Notes: a model not told the origin generated them from the sequence alone. A DNA stretch of 64,000 bases from Streptomyces lincolnensis (GCF_021173675.1 NZ_JAIHON010000020.1:62001-126000), one strand, 5' to 3'. Positions 30,537 through 39,649 are shown, counted from the first letter of the stretch. Numbers and translations: made by a program.

Positions 30537-32843
30537 GTGGCAACCCTGACCCTCAACGGACTCAAGACACCGCTACGCGGCCACCAGGACATGGCCGTGG
30601 ACGCCATCGTCACCAGCTTCGCCGAAGGCGCCACCCGCGTCACCAGCACCATGGCCACCGGAACCGGCAAGACCCATGTAGGTCTGCACGCCGTCCAGGA
30701 AACCGCACCCCAGGGACGGGCTCTCGTCCTGGTCCCCTCGCAAGCCCTGCTCGAACAGACCGCAAACACCTGGCACAACGAGGGACGCCCCGGCCGCTAC
30801 CTGGGCGTCTGCTCGCCCGACGAGGCCCTCAGCCGCTCCCTGGCCAAGACGCTGACCGTGGTGAACACACCCGAGAGCCTTGCTGAGGTCGCCGCAGACA
30901 TCGACGGCCCGCTCAACGTGTTCTGCACCTACCACTCGCTGTCCAAAATCGTCCAGGCACACGCCGATTACCACCTGCCGGACTGGGATGTCGTCATCGC
31001 CGACGAGGCCCACCACACCGCAGGCCGCCTCGACAAAGCCTGGGGCACCGTCCACGACAACGACGCGCTGCCCGCCCGCCACCGCCTCTACATGACCGCC
31101 ACGTTCCGCAAGTTCGACCACAAAAACAATCCACGAGGCGCAGTCGACATCGAAGTCGCCTCCATGGACGACCAGAGCCTGTACGGGCCCGTCGTCTACC
31201 GCCTCTCCATGGCCGAAGCCATCCAGCAAGGCCTGCTCGCCGACTACCGCATCGCCGTCATCACGATCACCGACAAAGACCTACGCCACAGCCTGCGAGG
31301 CGGCGTCACCACCTACACGGGCGAAGCACTGCGGACTGCTGCCGCTCAGATCGCCCTCCTGGTGGCACAAGAACGCTACGACCTCAGGCGCACCCTCACC
31401 TTCCACCCCTGCATCGCGGCCGCCGAAGTCTGCGCCGAAACACTCCCGCAGACCGCTGCCCGTATGCCCGGCTACGACGTGTCGAGGCTCCAGGTCAACA
31501 CCGTCAACTCCAAACAGAACTCCTTCGTCCGCTACCAGAACTACGAAGCCTTCCGCAGTGCCCCGCTCTCCACCAACCCCTCCGACACCAGGCCGCGCCG
31601 TGCCGTATTGACCAACTGCCGCTGCTGTGCAGAAGGCATCGACATCCCCGCCATCGACTCCCTCGTGTTCGCCCACCCCAAGACCAGCACGATCGACATC
31701 GTCCAGGCCGTCGGCCGCACCCTGCGCCAGACCCCCGGAGATGGCAAGATCTCCACGATCATCATCCCCGTCTATACCGCTCCAGGAGAGGACATCGGTC
31801 AGGCCACCCGGCGCACCCGTTTCCACCTGATCTATCAAGTCCTCATCGAACTCAGCGTCTACGACGAGCACGTCTTCGAACGCGTCGAATACCTCACTGT
31901 GGACGGCGAGCCCACCGAGCCCGAACTCGCAGCTCACCCCATCCGCGTCGACGAGATCCTCGCCGTCCTGGGCCTCAACCACGTCGATGCCCCCAACCAG
32001 GTCTGGGAGATGGGCTTCGAACAGGCTCAGCGCTACCACACCGAACACGGCAACCTCGACGTCGCCAGCCGGCACCTGACCTCCGACCGCTTCTACCTGG
32101 GCTGGTGGCTCGGCAAGCAGCGCTCCCTACGCGCCAACCGCATGCTCCTGCCCGACCGCATCAAACGCCTGACCGCACTCGGCATGACCTGGCAGCACCC
32201 GCCCCGCAGCATCGAATACAAACTCGACATCGCCCGCGACTACACGGCCCAGCACGGCCATCTCGCACCCCGCGCCAACGAACATCACGCAGGCATCGCC
32301 CTGGGCCGCCACGTCGCCGACTGGCGCCGGGAAGCCCGCCAACGCGCTCTCCCAGACTGCTACCACCGGGCCCTCAACGACATCTACCCCTGGTGGGCAG
32401 CCAGATGGAAAGACGAGTGGAAACGCACCTACGCCAAGGCCCTCAAGGCCGCCCGAGGCGGCCACCTCACCTTTCCCGACCTCAGCCCCGACAGCGACGA
32501 CAGCCCCCTCACCCGCTGGCTCGACCACCAAATCGACCACCTCGGCAGTCTTACCGACATGCAGCACAACCTCCTCGGCGCCCTCCCGCTCCACCACCCC
32601 CTTGCCCTCCTCCTGCGTCGGCCCTACGGCCCGTCCGGCTGGGCCTTCGCCCGCGGCCTGCGCGCCGCCCGCATCTTCTGGCGCTCCCACCAGCACCTCA
32701 ACGTCCCTCGCCGGTACCCGTGCACCGTCGACGGTCAGCTGCTCGATCTGGGCCGCTGGATCAGGGAACGACGCCGCGAGCCCGCCCAGCTCACCCGCGA
32801 ACAACTCGACGCTCTGGAAGCCCTCGACATGCGGTGGATCTGA
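30537..32843 (+). CDS. SF2 (DEAD/DEAH) helicase with helicase-associated repeats
   Basis: A 768-aa protein. The SF2 core has GHQDMAVDAIV, Walker A TMATGTGKT, VIADEAHH, MTATFR, TNCRCCAEGIDIP and QAVGRTLRQ. The C-terminal ~300 residues contain helicase-associated (HA) modules, recognisable by YHTEHGNLDV, YLGWWLGKQR, TALGMTW and DYTAQHGHL..., and an isolated last copy (RIFWRSHQHLNVPRRY ... LDALEALDMRW). GTG 30537 is preferred because GGGGAGGA lies 8 nt upstream. An in-frame ATG exists at 30513. It diverges from tniQ, sharing a ~170-nt promoter region. HA-helicases are frequent in actinobacterial islands; a role in restriction or element maintenance is plausible but unproven. Confidence 0.82.
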   Translation: MATLTLNGLKTPLRGHQDMAVDAIVTSFAEGATRVTSTMATGTGKTHVGLHAVQETAPQGRALVLVPSQALLEQTANTWHNEGRPGRYLGVCSPDEALSRSLAKTLTVVNTPESLAEVAADIDGPLNVFCTYHSLSKIVQAHADYHLPDWDVVIADEAHHTAGRLDKAWGTVHDNDALPARHRLYMTATFRKFDHKNNPRGAVDIEVASMDDQSLYGPVVYRLSMAEAIQQGLLADYRIAVITITDKDLRHSLRGGVTTYTGEALRTAAAQIALLVAQERYDLRRTLTFHPCIAAAEVCAETLPQTAARMPGYDVSRLQVNTVNSKQNSFVRYQNYEAFRSAPLSTNPSDTRPRRAVLTNCRCCAEGIDIPAIDSLVFAHPKTSTIDIVQAVGRTLRQTPGDGKISTIIIPVYTAPGEDIGQATRRTRFHLIYQVLIELSVYDEHVFERVEYLTVDGEPTEPELAAHPIRVDEILAVLGLNHVDAPNQVWEMGFEQAQRYHTEHGNLDVASRHLTSDRFYLGWWLGKQRSLRANRMLLPDRIKRLTALGMTWQHPPRSIEYKLDIARDYTAQHGHLAPRANEHHAGIALGRHVADWRREARQRALPDCYHRALNDIYPWWAARWKDEWKRTYAKALKAARGGHLTFPDLSPDSDDSPLTRWLDHQIDHLGSLTDMQHNLLGALPLHHPLALLLRRPYGPSGWAFARGLRAARIFWRSHQHLNVPRRYPCTVDGQLLDLGRWIRERRREPAQLTREQLDALEALDMRWI

Positions 32844-32849
32844 CTGCTG

Positions 32850-33015
32850 GCCGTCCGCGTCCTCAGCAACAGCATCCGTTGCTCGGCTTCCAGGCCACTC
32901 GGTGCCTCGAGAGCCTTCATCCAGGCCGTGAGTGACCTTGCCGTTCCGGGATCGCCCTCGATCAGCACAGCCCGGTGCTGGCCAAGATCACCCGGCGGAT
33001 GCCCTCAGGCTCCAT
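32850..33015 (-). pseudogene. Relic of a gajB-type helicase 5' end
   Basis: On the minus strand an ATG near 33012 opens MEPEGIRRVILASTG, and after a 1-nt deletion the frame continues as VLIEGDPGTARSL...KALEAPSGLEAEQRMLLLRT. This aligns with the start of the intact GajB-like protein at 35647-37398 (RRTILASTGHVLIEGGPGCGKTT...LEAGQRVLFL). Walker A is destroyed (TARS for CGKTT) and nothing follows. It is the scar of a second Gabija-type locus, directly against the 3' end of the SF2 helicase gene. Confidence 0.72.
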
Positions 33016-33208
33016 CGTCCGCATCAGCGCCGCCCCTCGCTCGGGGCCCGGACTGAGGGGGAGTGGGCTCATAGACGACGCAGTCCTTCCCGAAGCGGTC
33101 CCTGCACGGGATGGCCGTTGCGGGTCCTTGCGGGATAGCTGCCGCGTGTCCCCGCGATTGCTGTATGTCTTTGGCACCGCGCCGACGCGTTCACTGTGTC
33201 GACAGCAG

Positions 33209-33286
33209 CACAGAGTGTTACGTCATGTATCGGCCATTTCTGGTGCATCTCCTGTCCAGCTCACCCTTTGGCTGCAACACTCTGTG
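33209..33286. repeat. Perfect 11-bp inverted repeat with 56-nt spacer
   Basis: CACAGAGTGTT at 33209-33219 and its exact complement AACACTCTGTG at 33276-33286. The pair lies about 50-130 nt upstream of the small membrane-protein gene. A pair of operators looping DNA or an element end is possible. Confidence 0.5.
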
Positions 33287-33338
33287 ACGATGAGGCTCGC
33301 CGGGTCATCAAAGGTCCTATTTCTCGGGGGTGTTGGGT

Positions 33339-33557
33339 GTGACGGGACGTTCGGGTCAGTATTACCGGGCCGGGCATTGGGTGAACCGGTCCGCAGGGAA
33401 CACGAAGGGCAAGATGGGCAAGAAGTCCACGGGTGTAGTAGTGGTTGGGCTGCTTCTGGTGGGAGCATGGCTGGGCCTGTTCTCCCCGAGTTCGGACGCC
33501 CAAGGCACTACGGACCAACCCTCCTCGCCTGCGTCCTCCGCCCCCGCGGGCCGGTAA
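33339..33557 (+). CDS. Small single-pass membrane protein
   Basis: A 72-aa protein from a GTG at 33339 with a G-rich stretch upstream. The N-terminus VTGRSGQYYRAGHWV is followed by basic residues (KGKMGKK), a transmembrane helix (STGVVVVGLLLVGAWLGLF) and a Ser/Pro-rich tail. Small Streptomyces membrane proteins of this appearance are common; none has a function I can state. It converges with the caspase gene. Confidence 0.5.
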   Translation: MTGRSGQYYRAGHWVNRSAGNTKGKMGKKSTGVVVVGLLLVGAWLGLFSPSSDAQGTTDQPSSPASSAPAGR

Positions 33558-33579
33558 CGCCCGTCAGCCAGAGTCCTCG

Positions 33580-34704
33580 TTAGGTCCTGCGCCGGGTGCG
33601 GTTCAGCCGTGCCCGCCACCTGCGGGACGCAGAAGATGGAGCGGCGGCTCGTGGGGCGGGGGATGGCGGCGGTTCGGCGGCGCGCAGACGCTGCCAGACA
33701 GTTTTCCACTCCCCGATCTGTTCGTCCGTCAAGCCGCAGCCGGCGAGATAGCTCCCCGTGCTCTTCCAGGTGCCGGGCAGGGCCGTGCGGTTGAGCAGAG
33801 CGCTGATCGTGCTGGGCGCAACGGGCGGCTGGGTGCGCTGGCTGAGCGCAGTGATGGTGAAACCACTGACGGCTCTGACCTCGGCGAGGGCATCCAGGAA
33901 GGCCCGAGCAGTGTGGCACTGACCGGGGTCGGGCCACGCGGAACCCGCCGGGTCGGCGGGAGCTCGGGACGCGGGCTGGTAGGCGTGGTTGCGGGCGAGG
34001 ACGAGCCGCCCAGCTGTGTTCCGGATGCGTCTTTGCGGCTGCGGCAGTCCTTGCGCTGCGAGTGACGAGCGCAGCTCGCGGTAGACCAAGTCCAGATCCA
34101 CATCACGTGCCTGACCGGGTACCCCATGGCGCAGGATGCGCAGAAGCTCACCCGTGAACGCTGTATGCACAGCCCCTGGCGGAGCGAGAGCCAGTCCGTT
34201 GTCGGGCGCCGCCGCCAGCAGGTAGCTGCCCTCGATACCGGCCTGATCGGCCAGGATCTCGCCGCTGCTCATCGTGCCCAACGCGCGGCCGCTCAGGCAG
34301 CAGTCGAGAACGATGACCAAACGGTGCGCCGACGAATCCATCAGAATTTCGCGCAGCGCCTGGTAAGTCACGCCGGTATGGCTGCGTCCTGCGACGGCAG
34401 CAGGGAGGCCGAAGAAGAGTTCACCACGGCCATCCAGTAGGCCGTGCCCGGCGAAATACACCAGCAGCGTGTCCTCGGCTGATTCCGCAGCTTGCTGCAC
34501 CGCGTCCAGCATTGCGGGCGCCGTTTGGGGTTCCGCCACCAAAGCACAGTGCGAGGCGGGCAGATCCCACGAGGCGGAGCTGGTCAAGACAGCGGCCAGA
34601 GCAGGCAGGTTGTTCGCCACCGCCGGCAGCGACTCGAGCTGGAGATAGCTGCTGACGCCTATCAGCACCGCCCGGGACAGAGCCGGATCAGGCAGCGCAC
34701 TCAC
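33580..34704 (-). CDS. Caspase-family (peptidase C14) protease with C-terminal helical domain
   Basis: A 374-aa protein. The caspase core occupies ~10-230: RAVLIGVSSYLQL at the start, the catalytic His in LVYFAGHGLLDGRGELFF and the catalytic Cys in HRLVIVLDCCLSGRAL. From about 265 a helical domain (ARAFLDALAEVRAVSGFTITALSQRT...STISALLNRTALP) resembles the XRE-like domain often fused to actinobacterial conflict effectors. The start overlaps the upstream EACC1 gene as ATGA. The unit resembles effector plus EACC1 systems predicted to drive cell suicide on infection. The protease is probably kept inactive until the partner senses a signal. Confidence 0.85.
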   Translation of the reverse strand: MSALPDPALSRAVLIGVSSYLQLESLPAVANNLPALAAVLTSSASWDLPASHCALVAEPQTAPAMLDAVQQAAESAEDTLLVYFAGHGLLDGRGELFFGLPAAVAGRSHTGVTYQALREILMDSSAHRLVIVLDCCLSGRALGTMSSGEILADQAGIEGSYLLAAAPDNGLALAPPGAVHTAFTGELLRILRHGVPGQARDVDLDLVYRELRSSLAAQGLPQPQRRIRNTAGRLVLARNHAYQPASRAPADPAGSAWPDPGQCHTARAFLDALAEVRAVSGFTITALSQRTQPPVAPSTISALLNRTALPGTWKSTGSYLAGCGLTDEQIGEWKTVWQRLRAAEPPPSPAPRAAAPSSASRRWRARLNRTRRRT

Positions 34705-35066
34705 GACGAAGATCCGTTCGCGTCACCGGGTTGCTCCAGCAGCGCAGTCGTAATCCGCCGCACCTCCTCCTCCGTGCCCTCGGCCAGGCTGACCTCGACG
34801 TCGCCCCGCCGGATCACGATCCTCGGAGGCCGGGGCCGAGTCTGCCGCCACGCGAGAACGGACAGGACAAACGATGCCGCACTCCAGCCGTTGCCCGTCA
34901 CCAACTGCACCACGTCGACTAGCTGGCCCATGGAACCCGGTGCAGGCGCCTCACCGTCCAGAGAGACTGCTGTCCCACGCAGAGCGGGCTCCCGTCGTAA
35001 CCATCCGTGCAGAGACCGCAGATCACTCTCTTGCCGCGGTCCTGGAATCAGTACTTCCACCTGCAC
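34701..35066 (-). CDS. EACC1-like effector-associated component
   Basis: A 121-aa protein beginning VQVEVLIPG from GTG 35066, chosen for the AAGGAC site upstream; a start 12 codons earlier (35102) is possible. The sequence carries the EACC1 pattern: SLHGWLRREPALRGTAV, a Gly/Met pair (GSMGQLVDVVQLV), a hydrophobic stretch (SAASFVLSVLAW) and the beta strand pair IVIRRGDVEVSL, then TEEEVRRITTALL. EACC1 genes accompany effectors such as caspases in actinobacterial immunity operons. The 4-nt overlap with the caspase gene indicates coupled synthesis. Confidence 0.75.
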   Translation of the reverse strand: MQVEVLIPGPRQESDLRSLHGWLRREPALRGTAVSLDGEAPAPGSMGQLVDVVQLVTGNGWSAASFVLSVLAWRQTRPRPPRIVIRRGDVEVSLAEGTEEEVRRITTALLEQPGDANGSSS

Positions 35067-35130
35067 CAAATCGTCCTTCCCAGGCGCAATCCACCCGTCC
35101 ATCGACGGCTACGGGTGCATCCTGCCCAGG

Positions 35131-35631
35131 TCAGTAGCCCCGGGCACCTGCACAACCAGACTGGCGCTGCACTGCACGTACTGGAACCTGGACTGTCCTG
35201 TCCGCTCTGTACCCCACCCACCAGTAGGCCTTCGTCAAGGTGCCCAGCCACGCGGTTCCCGGTGGTGGGACGAAGCAGTAGCCACCTCCGACGGTGAGGG
35301 TGTGCTTGGCCACGGCTTCGCCCTGCAGCCGACCCTGCACCGCCTCAAAGCCCTGTTCCAGGTCGGGCTGGAAGCAGGAGAAGAGCAGTCCGCGGTCGCT
35401 GTTGCCGTGCTGATAGTTGTAGCCGCGCCGGACGATCGGAGAGGGCTTGCAGCGGTCCTGGGCAGCCCGACGAACGTGTGCGTCCGGTGGCGTGATCTTG
35501 CCGCGGGGGGCGGCGGTGAAAAGCAAATCCGTGCGGGGTTGGCTGTGGCCCCTCCGGATGCAAGGGCCGCTGGTGGCCGTTCCCAAAGGTTGGGTCGGGG
35601 TCTGCGGATGGGGCTGGCCCGCCTCATCCAC
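35131..35631 (-). pseudogene. C-terminal remnant of a Dyp-type peroxidase
   Basis: The minus-strand frame contains LFTAAPRGKITPPDAHVRRA, then RRGYNYQHG, GLLFSCFQPDLEQGFEAVQGRL and GGGYCFVPPPG, matching the heme-binding C-terminal half of dye-decolourising peroxidases. The N-terminal half, with the catalytic Asp motif, is absent, and no start with similarity exists; gajB ends 16 nt to the right. It is a leftover from a rearrangement before or during island assembly. Confidence 0.75.
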
Positions 35632-35646
35632 AGAGCCTCGCGGGCG

Positions 35647-37398
35647 TCACGCTTCGCGAGAGACGGTCGTCGAATCGTCGCCGCGGGGGATGAGGGGCAC
35701 AGCGTCCTCGGGCCGGACGAAGACCACCATGTGGCGGGCGCGGGTGATCGCCACCCGCAGCAGGCGCCGGTTGGCCCGGATACGCTCCTCGTCCCAGGTG
35801 ACATCCAGCAGACGGCTGTGGTGGGAACCCTCGGCGATGACCACGCCGTCGAATTCCTTGCCCTTGGAGCGGTGCATGCTCATCAGGCTGACCGTAGCGG
35901 TGCTCTGCTCGGGAAGGGCCAGCTGGTCACTGGCCAGGGCGCGGCGTACGGCGGCGGCCGCATCGGTGTAGGCGGCGGATCCGTCCCAGGCCTGGGCGAG
36001 GGCGAGGGCGAGCCTGTCGGTGGCGTTCAGCAGGCGCAGCATCCGCACCTGCTTGGACAGTTCCTCGAGCTCGGCAGAGCCCCGTAGCCGGGCCCGGGAA
36101 TCCTGCCAGTCGGTGACGGGCTGCCCGGCCAGCTTCAGGCCGGTGTCGTAGGCGGCCAGCAGGACCTGGGCCGTCTTGGATCGCCCGGGCTTGCCCTCGG
36201 CCAGGGCGGCCACGGCCCGCTCGATGGTCTGGATCTTGGCGCGGGCGCCGGCGGTGCCGCGGGCGAACTTGGTGCGGTAGAAGTCCGCCACAGTGCGCAG
36301 GGTCTTGGCGAGCGCCTCTTGGCGGGGCAGGGCGGGCCACTCCAGGAGGGAGGCGACGACGAACCCGGCCGCGGCCGCCAGCTCGGGGTCCCAGTGCAGG
36401 TCGTGCTCCACCGGCGGCAGCACGCCGCGGACGGTCACGTTCTCGACGCTGATCTTCTCGGAGATGCGGCCGACGAGACTGTTGGTGGTGGCCAGGACGG
36501 CGAGGGTAGGCTCGCGTCCGAGCTCGGCCCGCAAATGCTCCCGCAGAGCAATCACCGCCTGGTGAGTGCGGATCTCCACCGGAAGGGCTCCCCATCGCTG
36601 CATGTAGGTGAGGGTCCGCACGCTGTCCGGGACGGGCACGGGCGTGTTGTGCAGAACGGCGTTGGCGTAGCCGAGCAGACCACCTTCGGGGCTGCGGTGG
36701 TTGTCTTTCGACAGGTCGAAGCGAGCCGGCTGCAGGTGGGCGACCGCGTGCGTGATGCGTTCTTCGTCGACACCGGGCAGGTGCCCGAAGATCCGCTGGT
36801 CGGGGTCGGCCAGACAGATCACGGTGGAGGTCTGGCTCAGTGCCCTGACCGCCCGCCATTGGTCGATGTTGGTGTCCTGGAACTCGTCGACGATGATCAG
36901 CGGGTAGATGTTGCTGTACAGGGCGCGCACCGCGCTGCTGCCCTCCAGCAAGGTGGCTGCGGTATCGGCCAGCAGGTCGAACACGTAGCGGCCCTCTTTG
37001 GTGGCCACCCGGCGGCACTCCACCGCCCAGGCGTCCTTGTCACCAGTGAAGTCGGCCCGCAGCTCTCGCTCCCGGTCGGGAGTGATGAACGATGAGGGCC
37101 GGCCGGTGAGCAGTCGGCCATGACTGCGCACCAGCTCGAGGAAGAAGGCGTGAAAGGTGCGCACTTCCAGCTGGGCGCGCGCGGCAGGGCCGAACAGGCC
37201 GCCCATCCGGTCGGTGATCTGGCGGACCGCCGCGCGGGAGAAGCTCAAAAACAGCACCCGCTGCCCGGCTTCCAGGCCGTCCAGGGCCTTGAGGGCCTTG
37301 AGCAGGGCGATGGTGGTCTTGCCGCAGCCGGGGCCGCCCTCGATCAGCACATGTCCGGTGCTGGCCAGGATCGTCCGGCGGGTATCGTCAAGCTCCAT
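35647..37398 (-). CDS. gajB: Gabija GajB-like UvrD/SF1 helicase
   Basis: A 583-aa SF1 helicase: Walker A IEGGPGCGKTTIA at the N-terminus, FLSFSRAAVRQI (motif Ia), LIIVDEFQDTN (Walker B), ADPDQRIFG (motif III), DNHRS (motif IV), SMHRSKGKEFDGVVI and RRLLRVAITRARHMVVFV (motifs V and VI). It follows the OLD-type nuclease gene with an 11-nt overlap, the pairing that defines Gabija. GajB senses or processes DNA ends and activates GajA. The start is ATG 37398. The length is close to the known ~500-aa GajB. A frameshifted relic of the same gene lies at 32850-33015. Confidence 0.87.
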   Translation of the reverse strand: MELDDTRRTILASTGHVLIEGGPGCGKTTIALLKALKALDGLEAGQRVLFLSFSRAAVRQITDRMGGLFGPAARAQLEVRTFHAFFLELVRSHGRLLTGRPSSFITPDRERELRADFTGDKDAWAVECRRVATKEGRYVFDLLADTAATLLEGSSAVRALYSNIYPLIIVDEFQDTNIDQWRAVRALSQTSTVICLADPDQRIFGHLPGVDEERITHAVAHLQPARFDLSKDNHRSPEGGLLGYANAVLHNTPVPVPDSVRTLTYMQRWGALPVEIRTHQAVIALREHLRAELGREPTLAVLATTNSLVGRISEKISVENVTVRGVLPPVEHDLHWDPELAAAAGFVVASLLEWPALPRQEALAKTLRTVADFYRTKFARGTAGARAKIQTIERAVAALAEGKPGRSKTAQVLLAAYDTGLKLAGQPVTDWQDSRARLRGSAELEELSKQVRMLRLLNATDRLALALAQAWDGSAAYTDAAAAVRRALASDQLALPEQSTATVSLMSMHRSKGKEFDGVVIAEGSHHSRLLDVTWDEERIRANRRLLRVAITRARHMVVFVRPEDAVPLIPRGDDSTTVSREA

Positions 37399-39238
37399 CG
37401 GCCGCACCGGCGTCGCTCTCCGGGACCGGGCCCGGGGGCGGCGCGTCCTCGGAGCTGGCCGGTGGGCGCAGGTCGCGGTCGATCTGCAGCAGGAAATCGG
37501 CGATCGAGGCTGGCAGCTCGGCCTGGCCGCGGCACTCGGAGACGAGCGCGGCGCCGTAGCCGTCGCCCTTGCGGGCCTTAAGGACCTCCCAGGCCAGCGC
37601 GCGGACCGCGTCGTCGTCCATGTCGCCGCGCAGCGACCCGCACTTCTCCGGATAGTCGGCCCGGCCCGCCGCGGCGGACAGGAAGCGGCGCTGCACTGCG
37701 GCCGGGATCTCCTGGGTGAGCAAGTCCTCGATCCCCTTGTGCGGGATGACCTGATAGCGGGTGAAGTCGGCCGCCTTGACGGTGACCTCGGCCGCCAGGG
37801 GACGCACAGGGGTGTCGTGGATGCCGTAGACCGGCTTGCCCAGGCTCTTGAAGACGGGGGCGAACAGCGGCACCGACACATCGTTTTGCGCGTTGAAGAC
37901 CGTGACACCGGCGAGGTCGGGGTGGAGGTAATCGACCCCGGGATCCTGCTCCAGGACGTCGGCGACCGCGGGAACGAGGTCGGCCTCCGTGGCTCCCTCC
38001 ACCACCAGGACCGCCCGGGCCAGGACCGCCTCGGCGAACTGGCGGCGGTTGTCCCGGTAGCGCTTGGCCTTGAAGCCGTCCGGCAGCACGACCGGCGAAC
38101 TGGCCAGCTCGCCCGCCTCGTTGCGGCCCAGCACCACGATGTGGCCGGGGTCGAACTTCTCGATGACATAGGGCGAGTGCGAGGTGACGATCGTCTGCCC
38201 CATGCGCTGGGTGACGAAGTCGACCAGACGGCGCTGCGCATGCGGCGGCAGCGCGATCTCCGGCTCCTCCATCGCGAAGATCACAGAGTGGTCGCCCTTG
38301 AGCTCGGCGATGTAGGTCAGCAGCGCGAAGACGAGCAGGTTCAGGGTGCCCGTGCTCAGCCGGTTGAAGGGTACCCCGTGCGTACCGGGCTGGGTGGCGA
38401 TGAAAAGTCTCAGCACCTCTCGCAGGTGCTCCCGCGTCTGCTCCGAGACCTGCAGATCGACCGGGTCGGGCCCGGCGGCCAGGCTGACGAAGCGGTCCAC
38501 CCGCTGCGTCACCTCGCTGCGGATCTTCGCGAAGCCCGAGTCCTCACCCGCGAGGATCACCGCGGCCAGGTCGGTCAGCGCCTTCTCCCACAACGGGCCA
38601 GCCCGTTCGGCCTCCAGCCGCACGATGGTGTCCAACAATGATCCGCGCTGGAAGGTCAGTGCCCTGCTCCCGGTCCGGTTGGGCCGCAGGTACAAAAAAC
38701 CGCAGTGCCGCTTGTCCTCCCGGGTGAAGGGGGAAAGGCCCGCGCCCAAGGCGGTGCTTTCCTCGGTGAGATCGTCCGGCACGCTCTCGGGGTGGGCGAA
38801 GTAGGTGCCGCCGAAGAAGTCGTCTTCCTGCGGGTCGAACCGGCCCACAAACACCACCGGCAGGCACCACTTGCCGGCGTCCGCCTCCGCCAGCAGGCCC
38901 GCTTCCAGGTCGGCGAAGTCATTGGACTCGGGCGACCAGCGGCGAAGATGGGGGCCGAAGTGGCGTTCCGCTTCGGGTGACAGGTCGGTCAGTACGGCCT
39001 CCAGCCGGATCTCTGGCAGCTCACCGTCCACCGGCTGGTAGCGGGCGCCGTAGAAGTCGTACTCGTCGATCACCGGACGGCGGAACATGCGCTCCGGCCC
39101 CAGGATGAGCTCCAGGGCGTCGCAGACGGTGGACTTGCCGACGCTGTTGGAGCCCACCAGCAGCGAATTCCCGTCCAGCAGCACCGTGCCCTGGCTGACG
39201 CCGCGGAAGTGCTGCAGTGTCAGCCGCCGTACTCTCAT
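37388..39238 (-). CDS. gajA: Gabija GajA-like OLD-family ATP-dependent endonuclease
   Basis: A 616-aa protein. The ABC-type ATPase half starts with MRVRRLTLQHFRGV and Walker A LLVGSNSVGKST; the signature region is FNRLSTGTLNLLVFAL and Walker B VIFAMEEPEIALP, with VTSHSPYVIE as the H-loop. The TOPRIM half (about 385-540) has VLVVEGATEADLVPA for the metal-binding Glu and VYGIHDTPV for the acidic pair. GajA nicks specific DNA when nucleotide pools fall during infection. ATG 39238 has GAGAGGAC upstream. The overlapping gajB downstream makes this a complete Gabija operon by gene content. Confidence 0.88.
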   Translation of the reverse strand: MRVRRLTLQHFRGVSQGTVLLDGNSLLVGSNSVGKSTVCDALELILGPERMFRRPVIDEYDFYGARYQPVDGELPEIRLEAVLTDLSPEAERHFGPHLRRWSPESNDFADLEAGLLAEADAGKWCLPVVFVGRFDPQEDDFFGGTYFAHPESVPDDLTEESTALGAGLSPFTREDKRHCGFLYLRPNRTGSRALTFQRGSLLDTIVRLEAERAGPLWEKALTDLAAVILAGEDSGFAKIRSEVTQRVDRFVSLAAGPDPVDLQVSEQTREHLREVLRLFIATQPGTHGVPFNRLSTGTLNLLVFALLTYIAELKGDHSVIFAMEEPEIALPPHAQRRLVDFVTQRMGQTIVTSHSPYVIEKFDPGHIVVLGRNEAGELASSPVVLPDGFKAKRYRDNRRQFAEAVLARAVLVVEGATEADLVPAVADVLEQDPGVDYLHPDLAGVTVFNAQNDVSVPLFAPVFKSLGKPVYGIHDTPVRPLAAEVTVKAADFTRYQVIPHKGIEDLLTQEIPAAVQRRFLSAAAGRADYPEKCGSLRGDMDDDAVRALAWEVLKARKGDGYGAALVSECRGQAELPASIADFLLQIDRDLRPPASSEDAPPPGPVPESDAGAADGA

Positions 39239-39615
39239 CCTGCGTGTCCTCTCTCGCCCTGCACCGGACGGCCGCAGCCACTGCAGGGTGCCCGGACTCC
39301 GCACAGACGCAACTGCCCGGTAGGGGAGAGGACTTGCCCAGCCAGGCGAAAGCCATTGGTGAGATTGTATTACTTTCATCCTGCCCGTCCCTGGAGCGGT
39401 TCAGCCATGGCGGGTGTGTCCCGCCGTTGACGCAGGCGGCCGTTGCTGAACTGACGCCACCGGACGGCATTCCCGCTCTGGTGTGCGCGTTCCTGCGGGC
39501 GTCCCCGACAGCAATGCCCAGCTGTTGAAGGCTCGCTGGTAGGCCGCCCCCCAGGCCGCGGTCGGCGATGGCTGCCGTGCTGCCGACATCCACCTCAAGT
39601 TCAATGTGCCTGGCG

Positions 39616-39649
39616 TGCGTTCTATGTGCGATCCAATGTGCGTTCCATG
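39616..39649. repeat. Three tandem 11-12-bp repeats upstream of tap
   Basis: GTGCGTTCTAT, GTGCGATCCAAT and GTGCGTTCCAT follow one another, with a weaker GTGC(CTGGC) unit at 39607. They end 28 nt before the tap GTG. The spacing of about one helical turn suits cooperative binding on one DNA face, perhaps by the HTH domain of Tap. The rest of the 437-nt interval between gajA and tap (39239-39676) shows no gene. Confidence 0.6.

Noticed and set aside
34492..36087. Plus-strand 531-codon frame
   Set aside because: It is antisense to the caspase, EACC1 and gajB genes and has no recognisable domain.
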